Assembly (NCBI GenBank): GCA_964570325.1 | Contig: CAZMXS010000111.1 | Span: forward strand, 1-7,811 | Reading direction: 5' to 3' | Length of the DNA stretch: 7,811 nt | From: CAZMXS01 sp964570325 | Lineage (GTDB): Bacteria; Verrucomicrobiota; Kiritimatiellia; CAIQIC01; CAZMXS01 | Shown: in pieces, positions 1-7,207 of the stretch | Layout of the letters: every line of letters starts with the position of its first letter | How positions within the stretch are numbered: the first letter of the stretch is position 1 | Notes under the pieces: model-generated | Told to the model about the DNA's origin: nothing | The model's input: only the letters and a program-made list of their open reading frames with translations | Database searches by the model: none | Program-made: the position numbers and the translations under genes

Positions 1-3000
1 CAAGACCGTGAGCGATCCGACGCCGGAAGAAGGGGATGCAATCAGCTACACGCTGATGGCGACGAACGGTGGCTCGGGCGACGCGACAGGAGTGGTGGTG
101 ACCGACGCGGTGCCGGCGGGGCTGACATTGGTGTCGGCGTCGAGCGCGGACTATGCCGGCAGCCTGTGGACGATCGGCGACCTGGCGGCGGGCGCGTGGA
201 CGCAACTGGTGCTGAATGTGACCGTGGACGCGGGCACGGCCGGGCGGACGATCGTGAACACGGCGGTGGCGCGGGGCACGCAGACGGAGACCAACTACGT
301 CAACAACACCAGCTCAATCCCGCTGACGGTTGATGAACCAGCGTCAGTAGCTGTTGCCAAGGTGCTTGCAAATCCGACTTCGGGTATTGCCACGGTTGGG
401 CAGGAAACGGCTTATATGATTGTTGTAACCAATACTGGTTTGTTCAAAATAGAGAAAATTCGGGTCGAAGATACCTTCCCCGCCAACTACCTGGCATTCG
501 CAAACGCTCTGCCGGCAGTGGATTACTCGGCAAACGGCGCTCTGGTATGGTCAAATATCGGCCCGCTGGCTGTTGGCAGCAGCACAACTCTGCTGACACG
601 GTTCACTGCTAAAGCCAGTTCGTGGCCGTCGCCGGTTACCAACATTGTAGTGGCATTGCCGTCTAATACCAATGGGGCGCCTATCTCGCCTATGACCAGT
701 TCAGCACCCGTGCGGGTTTTGAATCCACAGATCCAGATTGTGAAAACGGCGGGAAATGCGCCGAACGGCGACATCGAACGCGTGCTGGCCGGCACGGATG
801 TCATCTATACCTTCCAGGTTGTGAACAGCGGTGACACAGTGCTTAATATAATCGTAACCGACAACGTGATCGGGGTTATTGGCCGCGTCAGCAACCTGGC
901 GCCTTCGGCCAGCGCGACACTGTATGCGACGTCAACCATCCTCGCCAGTGTGACCAATCGCGCCATTGTCGCCGGTCAGCCGGCGGACACAAATGGCGTT
1001 CCTTTGGGTATCTCCAATGTTTCTGATGAGGATGATGCGGTTGTCTTGGTAGTCAACCCGGCCGTCGCGATTGTGAAGTGGGCGGGCAACGCGGTGAATG
1101 ATGCAACGGAGTTTGTCCTGCCGGGCCAGGACGTGGTGTACACGTATCGCGTTGTCAACGCAGGCGACACGTGGTTGAGCGGTCTGGTTGTTACCGACGA
1201 CGTGCTGGGCGTGATCGGCGCAATTACCGGGCCGGTGGCGCCGGGAGCGACAAACTGGCTTTATGCGACAAATCGGAATGTGACAGCGGATGTTACGAAT
1301 ATTGCGAAGGTGGTGGCTAACCCGACCGACGAGACCGGCGCGGATCTGCCGGACCTGCCGGATGTCTCGGATGAAGATGATGCGGTGGTGGACGTGGTTG
1401 CGCCGGGAGTGCAGTTGGTCAAGCTGGCGGGCGCCGCTGCCGATGGCGCAATCGAGTATGTTGCCCGGGGCGCGGATGTAATCTATACGTACCGCGTCAC
1501 CAACACAGGTAACACCTATCTGGTCAACTTGGAGGTGACAGATAACGTGCTCGGCGCGATCGGGACGATTCCGGGTCCGCTGGCACCGTCCGGCCAAGCC
1601 ACGCTTTATGCGACCTCCGCGATATTGGCGCATGTGACGAACATTGCGACGGTGGCGGGCCAGCCGAGCGACGAGCAAGGTACAGCGCTGCCGGACATTT
1701 CGGCGGTGCGCGATACGGACGATGCAGTGGTGTTGGTGGCCTACCTCATGGTTGAGAAGGAAGAGGCGCCCGATCCGGCGCGGGCCAATGGGGAATTGAC
1801 TTACACGCTCTGGGTTTCCAATCCATCCGAAATTCCGGTGTGGGAGGTGGAGATAACGGAGCAGTATCCGGCGTTGTTCAACTACACCGCGGCCATTCCG
1901 GCGCCGACGGTCGGAAACAACACCTGGCGCTTGGGTACGCTGCTGCCTGGCCAGGTGGCGCCGATCGTAATCCACGGTCGAGTATTGGCCGCAGCCCAGG
2001 ATGGCGATGTATTGAGCAATGTTTGCTCGGTAACTTCCGCGAATGCCGGGACCGCCACAGTGTTCGAGGTGACCGCGGTGAGCGTGCCGCCGGCGGGTGG
2101 ACGGACTGAGATTCGCTTGACCAAGCGCGATAGTGTGGACCCGGTCAGGCCAGCAACGCCGCTGGCCTATACGATTCGAGTGGAAAACCTCGGCGATGTG
2201 GTTGCCAGCAACGTAGTGGTCAGCGATACCTATGACGTGTTGTTCGAATATGCCTCGGCCAGTCCGGCTCCCACTGTCGGCAACAATGTCTGGGCGATCG
2301 GCGACCTGGCGGCGAATACCGTGTATGAGATCACGGTTCGCGGAGCTGTTGCCACGTCGGCGCCGGCCGGCTATATCCTGACCGATGCGGCAGTCGCGAC
2401 GGGCGACAATACGTTGCCGGCTGGCGATGAGGAAGTGACGCTGGTGGTTGATTTGCCGCCGGTGGCGATTGCCAAGGTGGACGGGCAAGATCCCGTGCTG
2501 GCAGGTCATGAGCTTATCTACACAGTGCGGGTGCATAATGTCTCTGCGATGCTGGTGGCATCGAACGTGACCGTGATGGAAAGTTATGACCCGGCCTTTA
2601 TCTATGCGGCGGCCACGCCCATGCCCGCGGCGGGCACGAGCAACCTGTGGTATCTGGGTGACTTGGAGCCAGATGGCTGGCGCGAGATTGTAATCGCGGG
2701 TCGGGTGGCGGCCGATTTGGCGGCAACGGACCGGCTGTTCAACACGGTGGAGGTGGTGTCGGATTCGGGCAGCGCCACGGCGCACGAGACGACTGATGTG
2801 TATCAACCGGGGCTGATTGGGGACACGATGTGGGAGGATTTCAACACCAACAGCTTATATGATGGTGAAATACCCGCCGACGTGATCGGGGTGACGGTGC
2901 GGTTGTTTAACGCAGTAGGGACGCTGCTGGCGACGACCAACATTGATGCCAACGGGCGGTATTTGTTTGGCGACCTGTGGCCGGGCGATTATTACATCGC

Positions 3001-4399
3001 ATTTGGGCTCCCGGCCGGACATGTCTTCGTACCGCAGGATGTAGGCACGGATGACACGATTGACAGCGATGTGGACCCCGCCACGGGTCGGACTGCGGTC
3101 TTTACGCTGATGCCGGGCGTGGCGGCCACCAACTGGGATGCGGGGGTTATCGAACTGGGACGGATTGGCGACTCGGTCTGGGTGGACTTGAACAACGACG
3201 CAGTGCCCAATGAGAATCTGCAAATCTATGGGTTGAACGGGCTGACCGTGAACTTGTACCGGGTGACCGGTGGAGTGACAACCTACGTGGCATCCGCTAT
3301 TACCTACACGCGGACGGATGGGCTGCGTGGGTACTACGAGTTCGATCTGCTGCCGTTCGGCGTGTATGTAGTGCAGTTTGTGAGCAACGGGCTGCCGGCC
3401 GGGCTGATCCATCGTTCAACGCCGGGTACCTACCAGGTGGCAATCGGTTATGGCACGCAGTATTACGCAGCGGACTTCGGATTCAACGGGATCAAAGGGC
3501 CCGTGACACCGGTGGAACTGGTGGCGTTCACGGCGGAGCGCGTGGCCAACGGCGTGCGAGTCATGTGGGAGACGGCGGTGGAATGGCGGAACCTGGGCTA
3601 TAACCTGTACCGATCGGAAATGCGCGAGGGCGGACGGGAACAGCTCAATCCGAATCTGATTGCCGGGCTGGGGACGTCCGCCGGGCAATCCTATGAGTAT
3701 TTTGATGCGACGGCGGATCGGGAGTCCACTTACTACTACTGGCTCGAGGACATGAGTTGGGAAGGTGAAACCGAGATTCACGGACCGGCGATTGTGGTGG
3801 GTGCGGGTGGGGAGCTGCCTTCAGCCGAGGTCAAGTTGGCGAGCTTCCGCCTGACGAACACATGGAACTTGTGCCGGATTCGGGCAGAAACGCTGACGGC
3901 GTCGGGGATTAATTTGGCGACGGTAGAGCCGGGCGCGCTGCAGGTATGGATCAACGGGCGGCAGACCGCGATATTTGTGACGGCGCTGGAAGCGCCCATG
4001 CAGTCTGGGGACTACCTGTTGTTCTACGCGCCGGCGACGGAGGCGGGGAGTTTGTGTGAACTCCGGACCGGCGCCGAGTCGCGGCGGATGGCCGAGGTGT
4101 ATGCGGCGCCGGTGGATGAAGAAGGGGCGGTGTGGACGGGTTCAACGGGGGTAGATGGACGAGCGGTGGTGTGGACGACGCTGGATTATGTTCGCTATCT
4201 GCTGATCGGGTTGCCGTTGGGCCAGGTCTATCTGCTGGACGTGACGGACCCGGAACAACCACAGATTCTGTATGGTTTCGCCTGGCTGCGCCGTGAAGGC
4301 GAAATGGGCGTGTATTTCAGCCACGCCACGGAGGACGCCGCCAAGTGCGTAGTCGTGCCCGACGACGCCGTGATTGAGGTGGAGCATCTGACCCGGTAA
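1..4399 (+). CDS. Giant exported repeat protein: DUF11 repeats, SdrD-B-like domains, Fn3-like domain and C25-type pre-catalytic module (5' partial)
   Basis: The frame is open to the left edge; the GTG at 8 is an internal valine in a DUF11 motif (KTVSDPTPEEGD), so the true start lies upstream. Counting that GTG as residue 1, 1463 residues are present. Eight DUF11-type repeats (TIGR01451-like, signature 'YT..V.N.G') begin near residues 1, 113, 241, 352, 467, 580, 699 and 819. Two SdrD-B/Cna-B-like domains follow (935-1049, IGDTMWEDFNTN; 1050-1165, IGDSVWVDLNND), with calcium-loop-like acidic and Asn positions (D944, N946, N948, D952, E954; D1060, N1062, D1064). An Fn3-like domain (1166-1273, motif WETAVEWRNLGYNLYRS) and a C-terminal module (1274-1463, with QVYLLDVTDPEQP at 1406) complete it. 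Such proteins are normally extracellular adhesins or scaffolds. No LPXTG, PEP-CTERM, transmembrane or obvious T9SS sorting tail is visible at the C-terminus. Function beyond a structural or adhesive role is unknown. The domain calls are by eye; the DUF11 and SdrD-B calls are the firmest. Confidence 0.9.
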   Translation, partial: KTVSDPTPEEGDAISYTLMATNGGSGDATGVVVTDAVPAGLTLVSASSADYAGSLWTIGDLAAGAWTQLVLNVTVDAGTAGRTIVNTAVARGTQTETNYVNNTSSIPLTVDEPASVAVAKVLANPTSGIATVGQETAYMIVVTNTGLFKIEKIRVEDTFPANYLAFANALPAVDYSANGALVWSNIGPLAVGSSTTLLTRFTAKASSWPSPVTNIVVALPSNTNGAPISPMTSSAPVRVLNPQIQIVKTAGNAPNGDIERVLAGTDVIYTFQVVNSGDTVLNIIVTDNVIGVIGRVSNLAPSASATLYATSTILASVTNRAIVAGQPADTNGVPLGISNVSDEDDAVVLVVNPAVAIVKWAGNAVNDATEFVLPGQDVVYTYRVVNAGDTWLSGLVVTDDVLGVIGAITGPVAPGATNWLYATNRNVTADVTNIAKVVANPTDETGADLPDLPDVSDEDDAVVDVVAPGVQLVKLAGAAADGAIEYVARGADVIYTYRVTNTGNTYLVNLEVTDNVLGAIGTIPGPLAPSGQATLYATSAILAHVTNIATVAGQPSDEQGTALPDISAVRDTDDAVVLVAYLMVEKEEAPDPARANGELTYTLWVSNPSEIPVWEVEITEQYPALFNYTAAIPAPTVGNNTWRLGTLLPGQVAPIVIHGRVLAAAQDGDVLSNVCSVTSANAGTATVFEVTAVSVPPAGGRTEIRLTKRDSVDPVRPATPLAYTIRVENLGDVVASNVVVSDTYDVLFEYASASPAPTVGNNVWAIGDLAANTVYEITVRGAVATSAPAGYILTDAAVATGDNTLPAGDEEVTLVVDLPPVAIAKVDGQDPVLAGHELIYTVRVHNVSAMLVASNVTVMESYDPAFIYAAATPMPAAGTSNLWYLGDLEPDGWREIVIAGRVAADLAATDRLFNTVEVVSDSGSATAHETTDVYQPGLIGDTMWEDFNTNSLYDGEIPADVIGVTVRLFNAVGTLLATTNIDANGRYLFGDLWPGDYYIAFGLPAGHVFVPQDVGTDDTIDSDVDPATGRTAVFTLMPGVAATNWDAGVIELGRIGDSVWVDLNNDAVPNENLQIYGLNGLTVNLYRVTGGVTTYVASAITYTRTDGLRGYYEFDLLPFGVYVVQFVSNGLPAGLIHRSTPGTYQVAIGYGTQYYAADFGFNGIKGPVTPVELVAFTAERVANGVRVMWETAVEWRNLGYNLYRSEMREGGREQLNPNLIAGLGTSAGQSYEYFDATADRESTYYYWLEDMSWEGETEIHGPAIVVGAGGELPSAEVKLASFRLTNTWNLCRIRAETLTASGINLATVEPGALQVWINGRQTAIFVTALEAPMQSGDYLLFYAPATEAGSLCELRTGAESRRMAEVYAAPVDEEGAVWTGSTGVDGRAVVWTTLDYVRYLLIGLPLGQVYLLDVTDPEQPQILYGFAWLRREGEMGVYFSHATEDAAKCVVVPDDAVIEVEHLTR
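728..1744 (+). repeat. Three closely related tandem DUF11 repeats with an acidic DEDD-type ending
   Basis: Residues 241-351, 352-466 and 467-579 form three tandem units of about 111-115 residues that are much more like each other than like the other repeats. Each opens with '(I/L)VK.AGNA..G..E.V..G.D', continues with 'VIYTYRV.N.G.T' and 'VTDNVLG.IG', and closes with an acidic patch before 'DAVV': DEDD at 340-343, DEDD at 455-458 and DTDD at 569-572. This suggests relatively recent duplication within the gene. The acidic ends could bind metal at the inter-domain joints, which is inference. Confidence 0.8.
1745..2809 (+). repeat. Second DUF11 sub-family, three tandem units
   Basis: Residues 580-698, 699-818 and 819-934 are a different DUF11 subtype. 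Each has a 'Y.....F.Y..A.P.P..G.N.W.LGDL' core, for example PAPTVGNNTW, PAPTVGNNVW and a looser version in the third. Repeat 1 at the left edge shares the 'W.IGDLAAG' core with this group. The DNA at 167-190 and 2291-2314 differs at only one of 24 bases, so the array looks assembled by shuffling of two repeat classes. Confidence 0.7.
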
Positions 4400-4401
4400 T
4401 T

Positions 4402-4405
4402 GGAG
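4402..4405 (+). promoter_or_regulatory. Possible ribosome binding site for the propeptide gene
   Basis: GGAG lies 13 bases before the ATG at 4419, within the only intergenic gap in the window (19 bases). The spacing is longer than ideal, so it is a weak candidate. The short gap implies co-transcription with the upstream giant gene. No promoter or terminator is visible in it. Confidence 0.4.
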
Positions 4406-4418
4406 TATACAACCGGGC

Positions 4419-5012
4419 ATGAAGTTGAGGGAGGTAATTGCGATTATTGCATGGACAGCCGCAACCAGTTGGGGCTGGGGGCAAACGTCAGAAACCCCAT
4501 CTCAGGTGAATTGGGCGCTGCCGCTGTTGCAGTCGGGCGTCACCAGTTATCAATTTTCAGTTGAGATTCCCGCGCCGCGCAGCTTGGAGATTCCGGAGGG
4601 CAGGATTTATTCGGTCCCCGGCCAAGTTGCGTCACCCCCTGGCGGCTATCCCGATGTGCCGTTGTTAGCCCGAACCATTCCCGGGATGGCAGCCTACACC
4701 CCCGTTGTTGCGGAAGCGACTTCAGTATATATTGACATCCGCGATGTCGAAATGGCGCCGGCGGAGAATGTGACGTATCAATCCGCGAACGACGGTGAAA
4801 CCGTGCGCCATGCCTCGCGTTCACGATTGGCGGCTATCTACGAGCAGGCTGGCTTCTGGCCGGATGCGTTGGTGGGTATTCAAACGGCCATGATGGGCAC
4901 GCAACCGTATATTCGAATTGAGGCGCGCCCCGTGCAATACGATCCCATCGAACGCAAGGCGCGTATTCATTCGGTCATCCGAGGACAATTAAACTTGGTT
5001 CCGCGCGAATGA
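4419..5012 (+). CDS. Stand-alone gingipain-type (C25) propeptide-like secreted protein
   Basis: This 197-residue protein has a probable Sec signal peptide: basic start MKLRE, a hydrophobic stretch VIAIIAWTAAT, and likely cleavage near residue 21 (GWG/QT). The mature part resembles the N-terminal propeptide of gingipain-family proteases (Propeptide_C25). It has 'GYPDVPLL' at 76-83 followed by 'ARTIPGM', a central 'FWPDALVGIQ' segment, and 'PVQYDPIERKARIH' from 171, matching the propeptide's typical 'P.vP.l...i..P' and 'PvqYnP....l.v' pattern. In known gingipains this segment is the N-terminus of the same polypeptide, inhibits the zymogen and aids folding. Here it ends in its own stop codon, and the next gene encodes the protease with a separate signal peptide. 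A role as a trans-acting chaperone or inhibitor of that protease is inferred. The assignment rests on motif recognition by eye in a weakly conserved family. Confidence 0.75.
   Translation: MKLREVIAIIAWTAATSWGWGQTSETPSQVNWALPLLQSGVTSYQFSVEIPAPRSLEIPEGRIYSVPGQVASPPGGYPDVPLLARTIPGMAAYTPVVAEATSVYIDIRDVEMAPAENVTYQSANDGETVRHASRSRLAAIYEQAGFWPDALVGIQTAMMGTQPYIRIEARPVQYDPIERKARIHSVIRGQLNLVPRE
5009..5012 (+). promoter_or_regulatory. ATGA stop/start overlap coupling the propeptide and protease genes
   Basis: The protease ATG (5009-5011) overlaps the propeptide stop TGA (5010-5012). No good Shine-Dalgarno sequence lies close upstream (the nearest purine-rich stretch, GAGGA, starts at 4981). Initiation is therefore probably by termination-reinitiation, which would keep the two products in linked amounts. 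Confidence 0.7.
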
Positions 5013-7207
5013 GCCGATTATTATCAATCGTACTGGTTGCTGGCGCCGCGCTGTCATGGGCGCGTTGTGTGGCGGCGGGATTATTGCCGCCCATGAATGG
5101 CAATCCGTCCGACTTTCAAGAGCGGCGCGCCGGCGCGGAAGTCAATGCCGCGGCGCGGATCGGCATCACGCAAGACGGCTTGTATCGGATTGCCTACAGC
5201 AACTTCCTGGCCGCCGGCATTACCAATCCGGTGGGGTCGGAAATCAGGCTTTTTTGTCAGACGCAAGAAGTCGCGCTCTATATCAGCACGGTCGGCGCAA
5301 TGGGCACGGATGACTTTGCCCTGTTCTACGGCTATGCGCACAATGGTTATTATTCATCCACCAATGTTTACTGGTTGGGCGCCGGCGGAACCGGTTTGCG
5401 GATGGCAACCCAGAATGCGGCCACCAATGCCACTGCCGCGTCACTGACGTCTTGCTGGCAGACCATCTGGTCTGCCTCTAATGCGCTCTACCGGCCGGCG
5501 GATTTCCCCGAGGACGAACAGTTTGATCACTGGTTCGCCGACTACATCACGGCCGCGCATTCATCCCGAGTGGCGATCGCGACGCCGGCGCGTATTCCCG
5601 GACTTCCGGCGTCATTCGAACTCCGGGTGCGCGGCCTCTCCACCAACAGCCATAATACCCAGCTCTATCTCAATTCGAGCTTTATCACCAACCTGGCTTA
5701 TGGCGCGGCCGGCGCCGGTCGCGGCGTGTTTACCGCCCGTTGTATTTTTGGCAGCGCATTTCTTGCTGACGGATTCTCCACCGTCACCTTGGTCCACACG
5801 GGCAGCACCGACGTGGCCGACTGGGAATCCATGGCCATTCGCTATCCGCGGATGTTACGCGTGTTTCAAGATCAATTGCTGTTTGAAGGAACGCCCGGAA
5901 CCAACAACTATCTAGTCTCCGGGTTTGCGACCAACACTTCCATGTGGTTGTTGAATGTTGCCGGGACACCGGCGCTTTTGACGAATTTTGCCATCTATGC
6001 CACGCCCACCAGCGGATATGGCGTGGTGTTCAGTGCCAGCGCCGTCGGCACCGCGCTTTTCTATGTTTGTGAATCCGCCGCGATTCGACCGGTGCCGGCG
6101 CCTGAACCCGTGCAACTGCGCGGCTTGGCCGATACCAACCGTCAGGCGGACTTCATCTTAATCTGCCCCTACGAGTTTCGATCCAGCGCCTATCGCCTGC
6201 TGAAACACCGCCAGGTGAGTGGATTGCGCTCCGTGGTCGCGCCGGTAAGCGATATTTACAACGAGTTTGCTTATGGCATCAAGGATGCCGATGCCATCAA
6301 GCAATTCATCGGTTATGCTTTTCATCACTGGTCCAAACCGGAACCGAAATATGCGTTGTTGGTCGGGGAGGGGACGTATGATCCGCAGAACTGGCTTGGG
6401 TTGGCGGGCGCCTGCGACTGGGTGCCCGCGCATCTGGGGCCCACCCCAGAACAATGGACCGCGCTCGACAACTGGTTTGTTACCGTCAACGGCACGGATT
6501 TTCTGCCCGACTTGGTGCTCGGTCGCATTGCGGTGGCGACGGATGCCGAGCTGGGCATGGTGGTCAACAAGATTCTGGCCTATGAGGGGGCGACCGGTTC
6601 GCCGCCGTGGAAATCGCGCGCGACCCTTGTGGCCGACAAAGTCTCCAGCGGGATCAATTTCGCGTCCTCATCGGAAACCTATATCAATGCGCCGCTGATC
6701 ACCAACGGCTTCACGGTTTACAAGGCTTATCATGATTCCATGTCCGCCTCCGCCATCCGCACGCAGATGAGCAACGACCTGAACAGCGGCCGCTTTCTGC
6801 TGACCTATTTTGGACACGGCGCAATGGATCGTTGGAGCGCGGACAATCTGTGGAATAACAATGACATCGTCGGATTGCGCAACACCAATCTGCCGATCAT
6901 GGCCAATTTTACCTGCAAGATCGGCGAGTTTCATGATCCAACCAAGGAATGCATGGCTGAAGTGTTCGTCGAGAAAGCCACCAACGGGGCCGTCGCGAGT
7001 TTTGCGCCATCGGCGCTTTCAGAGAATTCGGACGCCGAGCACATTGCCGATGGATTCATTATCGGTTTGATCAGCAACCGGCTGACCCGCCTGGGGCTGG
7101 CCAAGGATGCCGGTCTGCTCGATCTCTGGAATTATTACCCATTTGCCCCGGAGTTGCTGGCGTATGAGATATTAGGCGATCCGGCCCTGCTGGTGAACCG
7201 GCCATGA
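5009..7207 (+). CDS. Secreted gingipain-like cysteine protease (peptidase family C25)
   Basis: A 732-residue protein. Residues 1 to about 24 form a signal peptide (MSRLLSIVLVAGAALSW, cleavage near CVAAG). Residues from about 52 carry the module common upstream of C25 domains (GITQDGLYRIAYSNFL, then ALFYGYAHNGYYSSTNVYWL), followed by beta-rich sequence to about 363. The catalytic domain starts near 380 (ADFILICPYEF) and includes 'SDIYNEFAYGIKDADAIKQF', 'LLVGEGTYDP', 'PDLVLGRI' (500-507), 'YFGHGA' with candidate catalytic H603, and 'NFTCKIGEFHDP' with candidate nucleophile C636. It ends with 'YEILGDPALL', a typical C25 domain ending. The His-Cys spacing of 33 residues equals that of RgpB (His211/Cys244). 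The propeptide is missing from this chain and appears to be supplied by the preceding gene. No C-terminal Ig-like or sorting domain follows the catalytic domain. Substrate specificity cannot be read from the sequence. Confidence 0.93.
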   Translation: MSRLLSIVLVAGAALSWARCVAAGLLPPMNGNPSDFQERRAGAEVNAAARIGITQDGLYRIAYSNFLAAGITNPVGSEIRLFCQTQEVALYISTVGAMGTDDFALFYGYAHNGYYSSTNVYWLGAGGTGLRMATQNAATNATAASLTSCWQTIWSASNALYRPADFPEDEQFDHWFADYITAAHSSRVAIATPARIPGLPASFELRVRGLSTNSHNTQLYLNSSFITNLAYGAAGAGRGVFTARCIFGSAFLADGFSTVTLVHTGSTDVADWESMAIRYPRMLRVFQDQLLFEGTPGTNNYLVSGFATNTSMWLLNVAGTPALLTNFAIYATPTSGYGVVFSASAVGTALFYVCESAAIRPVPAPEPVQLRGLADTNRQADFILICPYEFRSSAYRLLKHRQVSGLRSVVAPVSDIYNEFAYGIKDADAIKQFIGYAFHHWSKPEPKYALLVGEGTYDPQNWLGLAGACDWVPAHLGPTPEQWTALDNWFVTVNGTDFLPDLVLGRIAVATDAELGMVVNKILAYEGATGSPPWKSRATLVADKVSSGINFASSSETYINAPLITNGFTVYKAYHDSMSASAIRTQMSNDLNSGRFLLTYFGHGAMDRWSADNLWNNNDIVGLRNTNLPIMANFTCKIGEFHDPTKECMAEVFVEKATNGAVASFAPSALSENSDAEHIADGFIIGLISNRLTRLGLAKDAGLLDLWNYYPFAPELLAYEILGDPALLVNRP
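7204..7207 (+). promoter_or_regulatory. ATGA stop/start overlap coupling the protease and nucleotidyltransferase genes
   Basis: The ATG at 7204-7206 overlaps the protease stop TGA at 7205-7207, repeating the arrangement of the previous gene pair. There is no clear Shine-Dalgarno sequence just upstream. This overlap is the main reason for choosing 7204 as the start of the fourth gene; an in-frame ATG at 7276 lies inside a palindrome and is less attractive. Confidence 0.6.

Noticed and set aside
8..10. GTG at 8 as the start codon of the first gene
   Set aside because: The frame is open upstream (Lys-Thr precede it) and the position falls inside a DUF11 motif, with no signal peptide or ribosome binding site; the gene is truncated by the window edge.
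728..1744. CRISPR-like or non-coding tandem repeats
   Set aside because: The periodicity is about 340 bases, in frame, and protein-level (DUF11 domains); there are no short direct repeats with unique spacers.
932..2806. Long open frame on the minus strand (about 624 codons) opposite the DUF11 repeats
   Set aside because: Its translation is Arg/His-rich with no domain pattern, and it lies antisense to a strongly coding, well-recognised repeat region; it reflects the codon bias of the GC-rich plus-strand gene.
4960..5060. Frameshift or sequencing error separating propeptide and protease
   Set aside because: The protease frame begins with a convincing new signal peptide directly at the ATGA overlap; an error would not create one.
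5009..5086. Lipoprotein signal in the protease (Cys at residue 20, SWARC)
   Set aside because: The residues before the Cys (W-A-R) do not fit a lipobox; an ordinary signal peptidase I site just after it (VAAG) is more likely.
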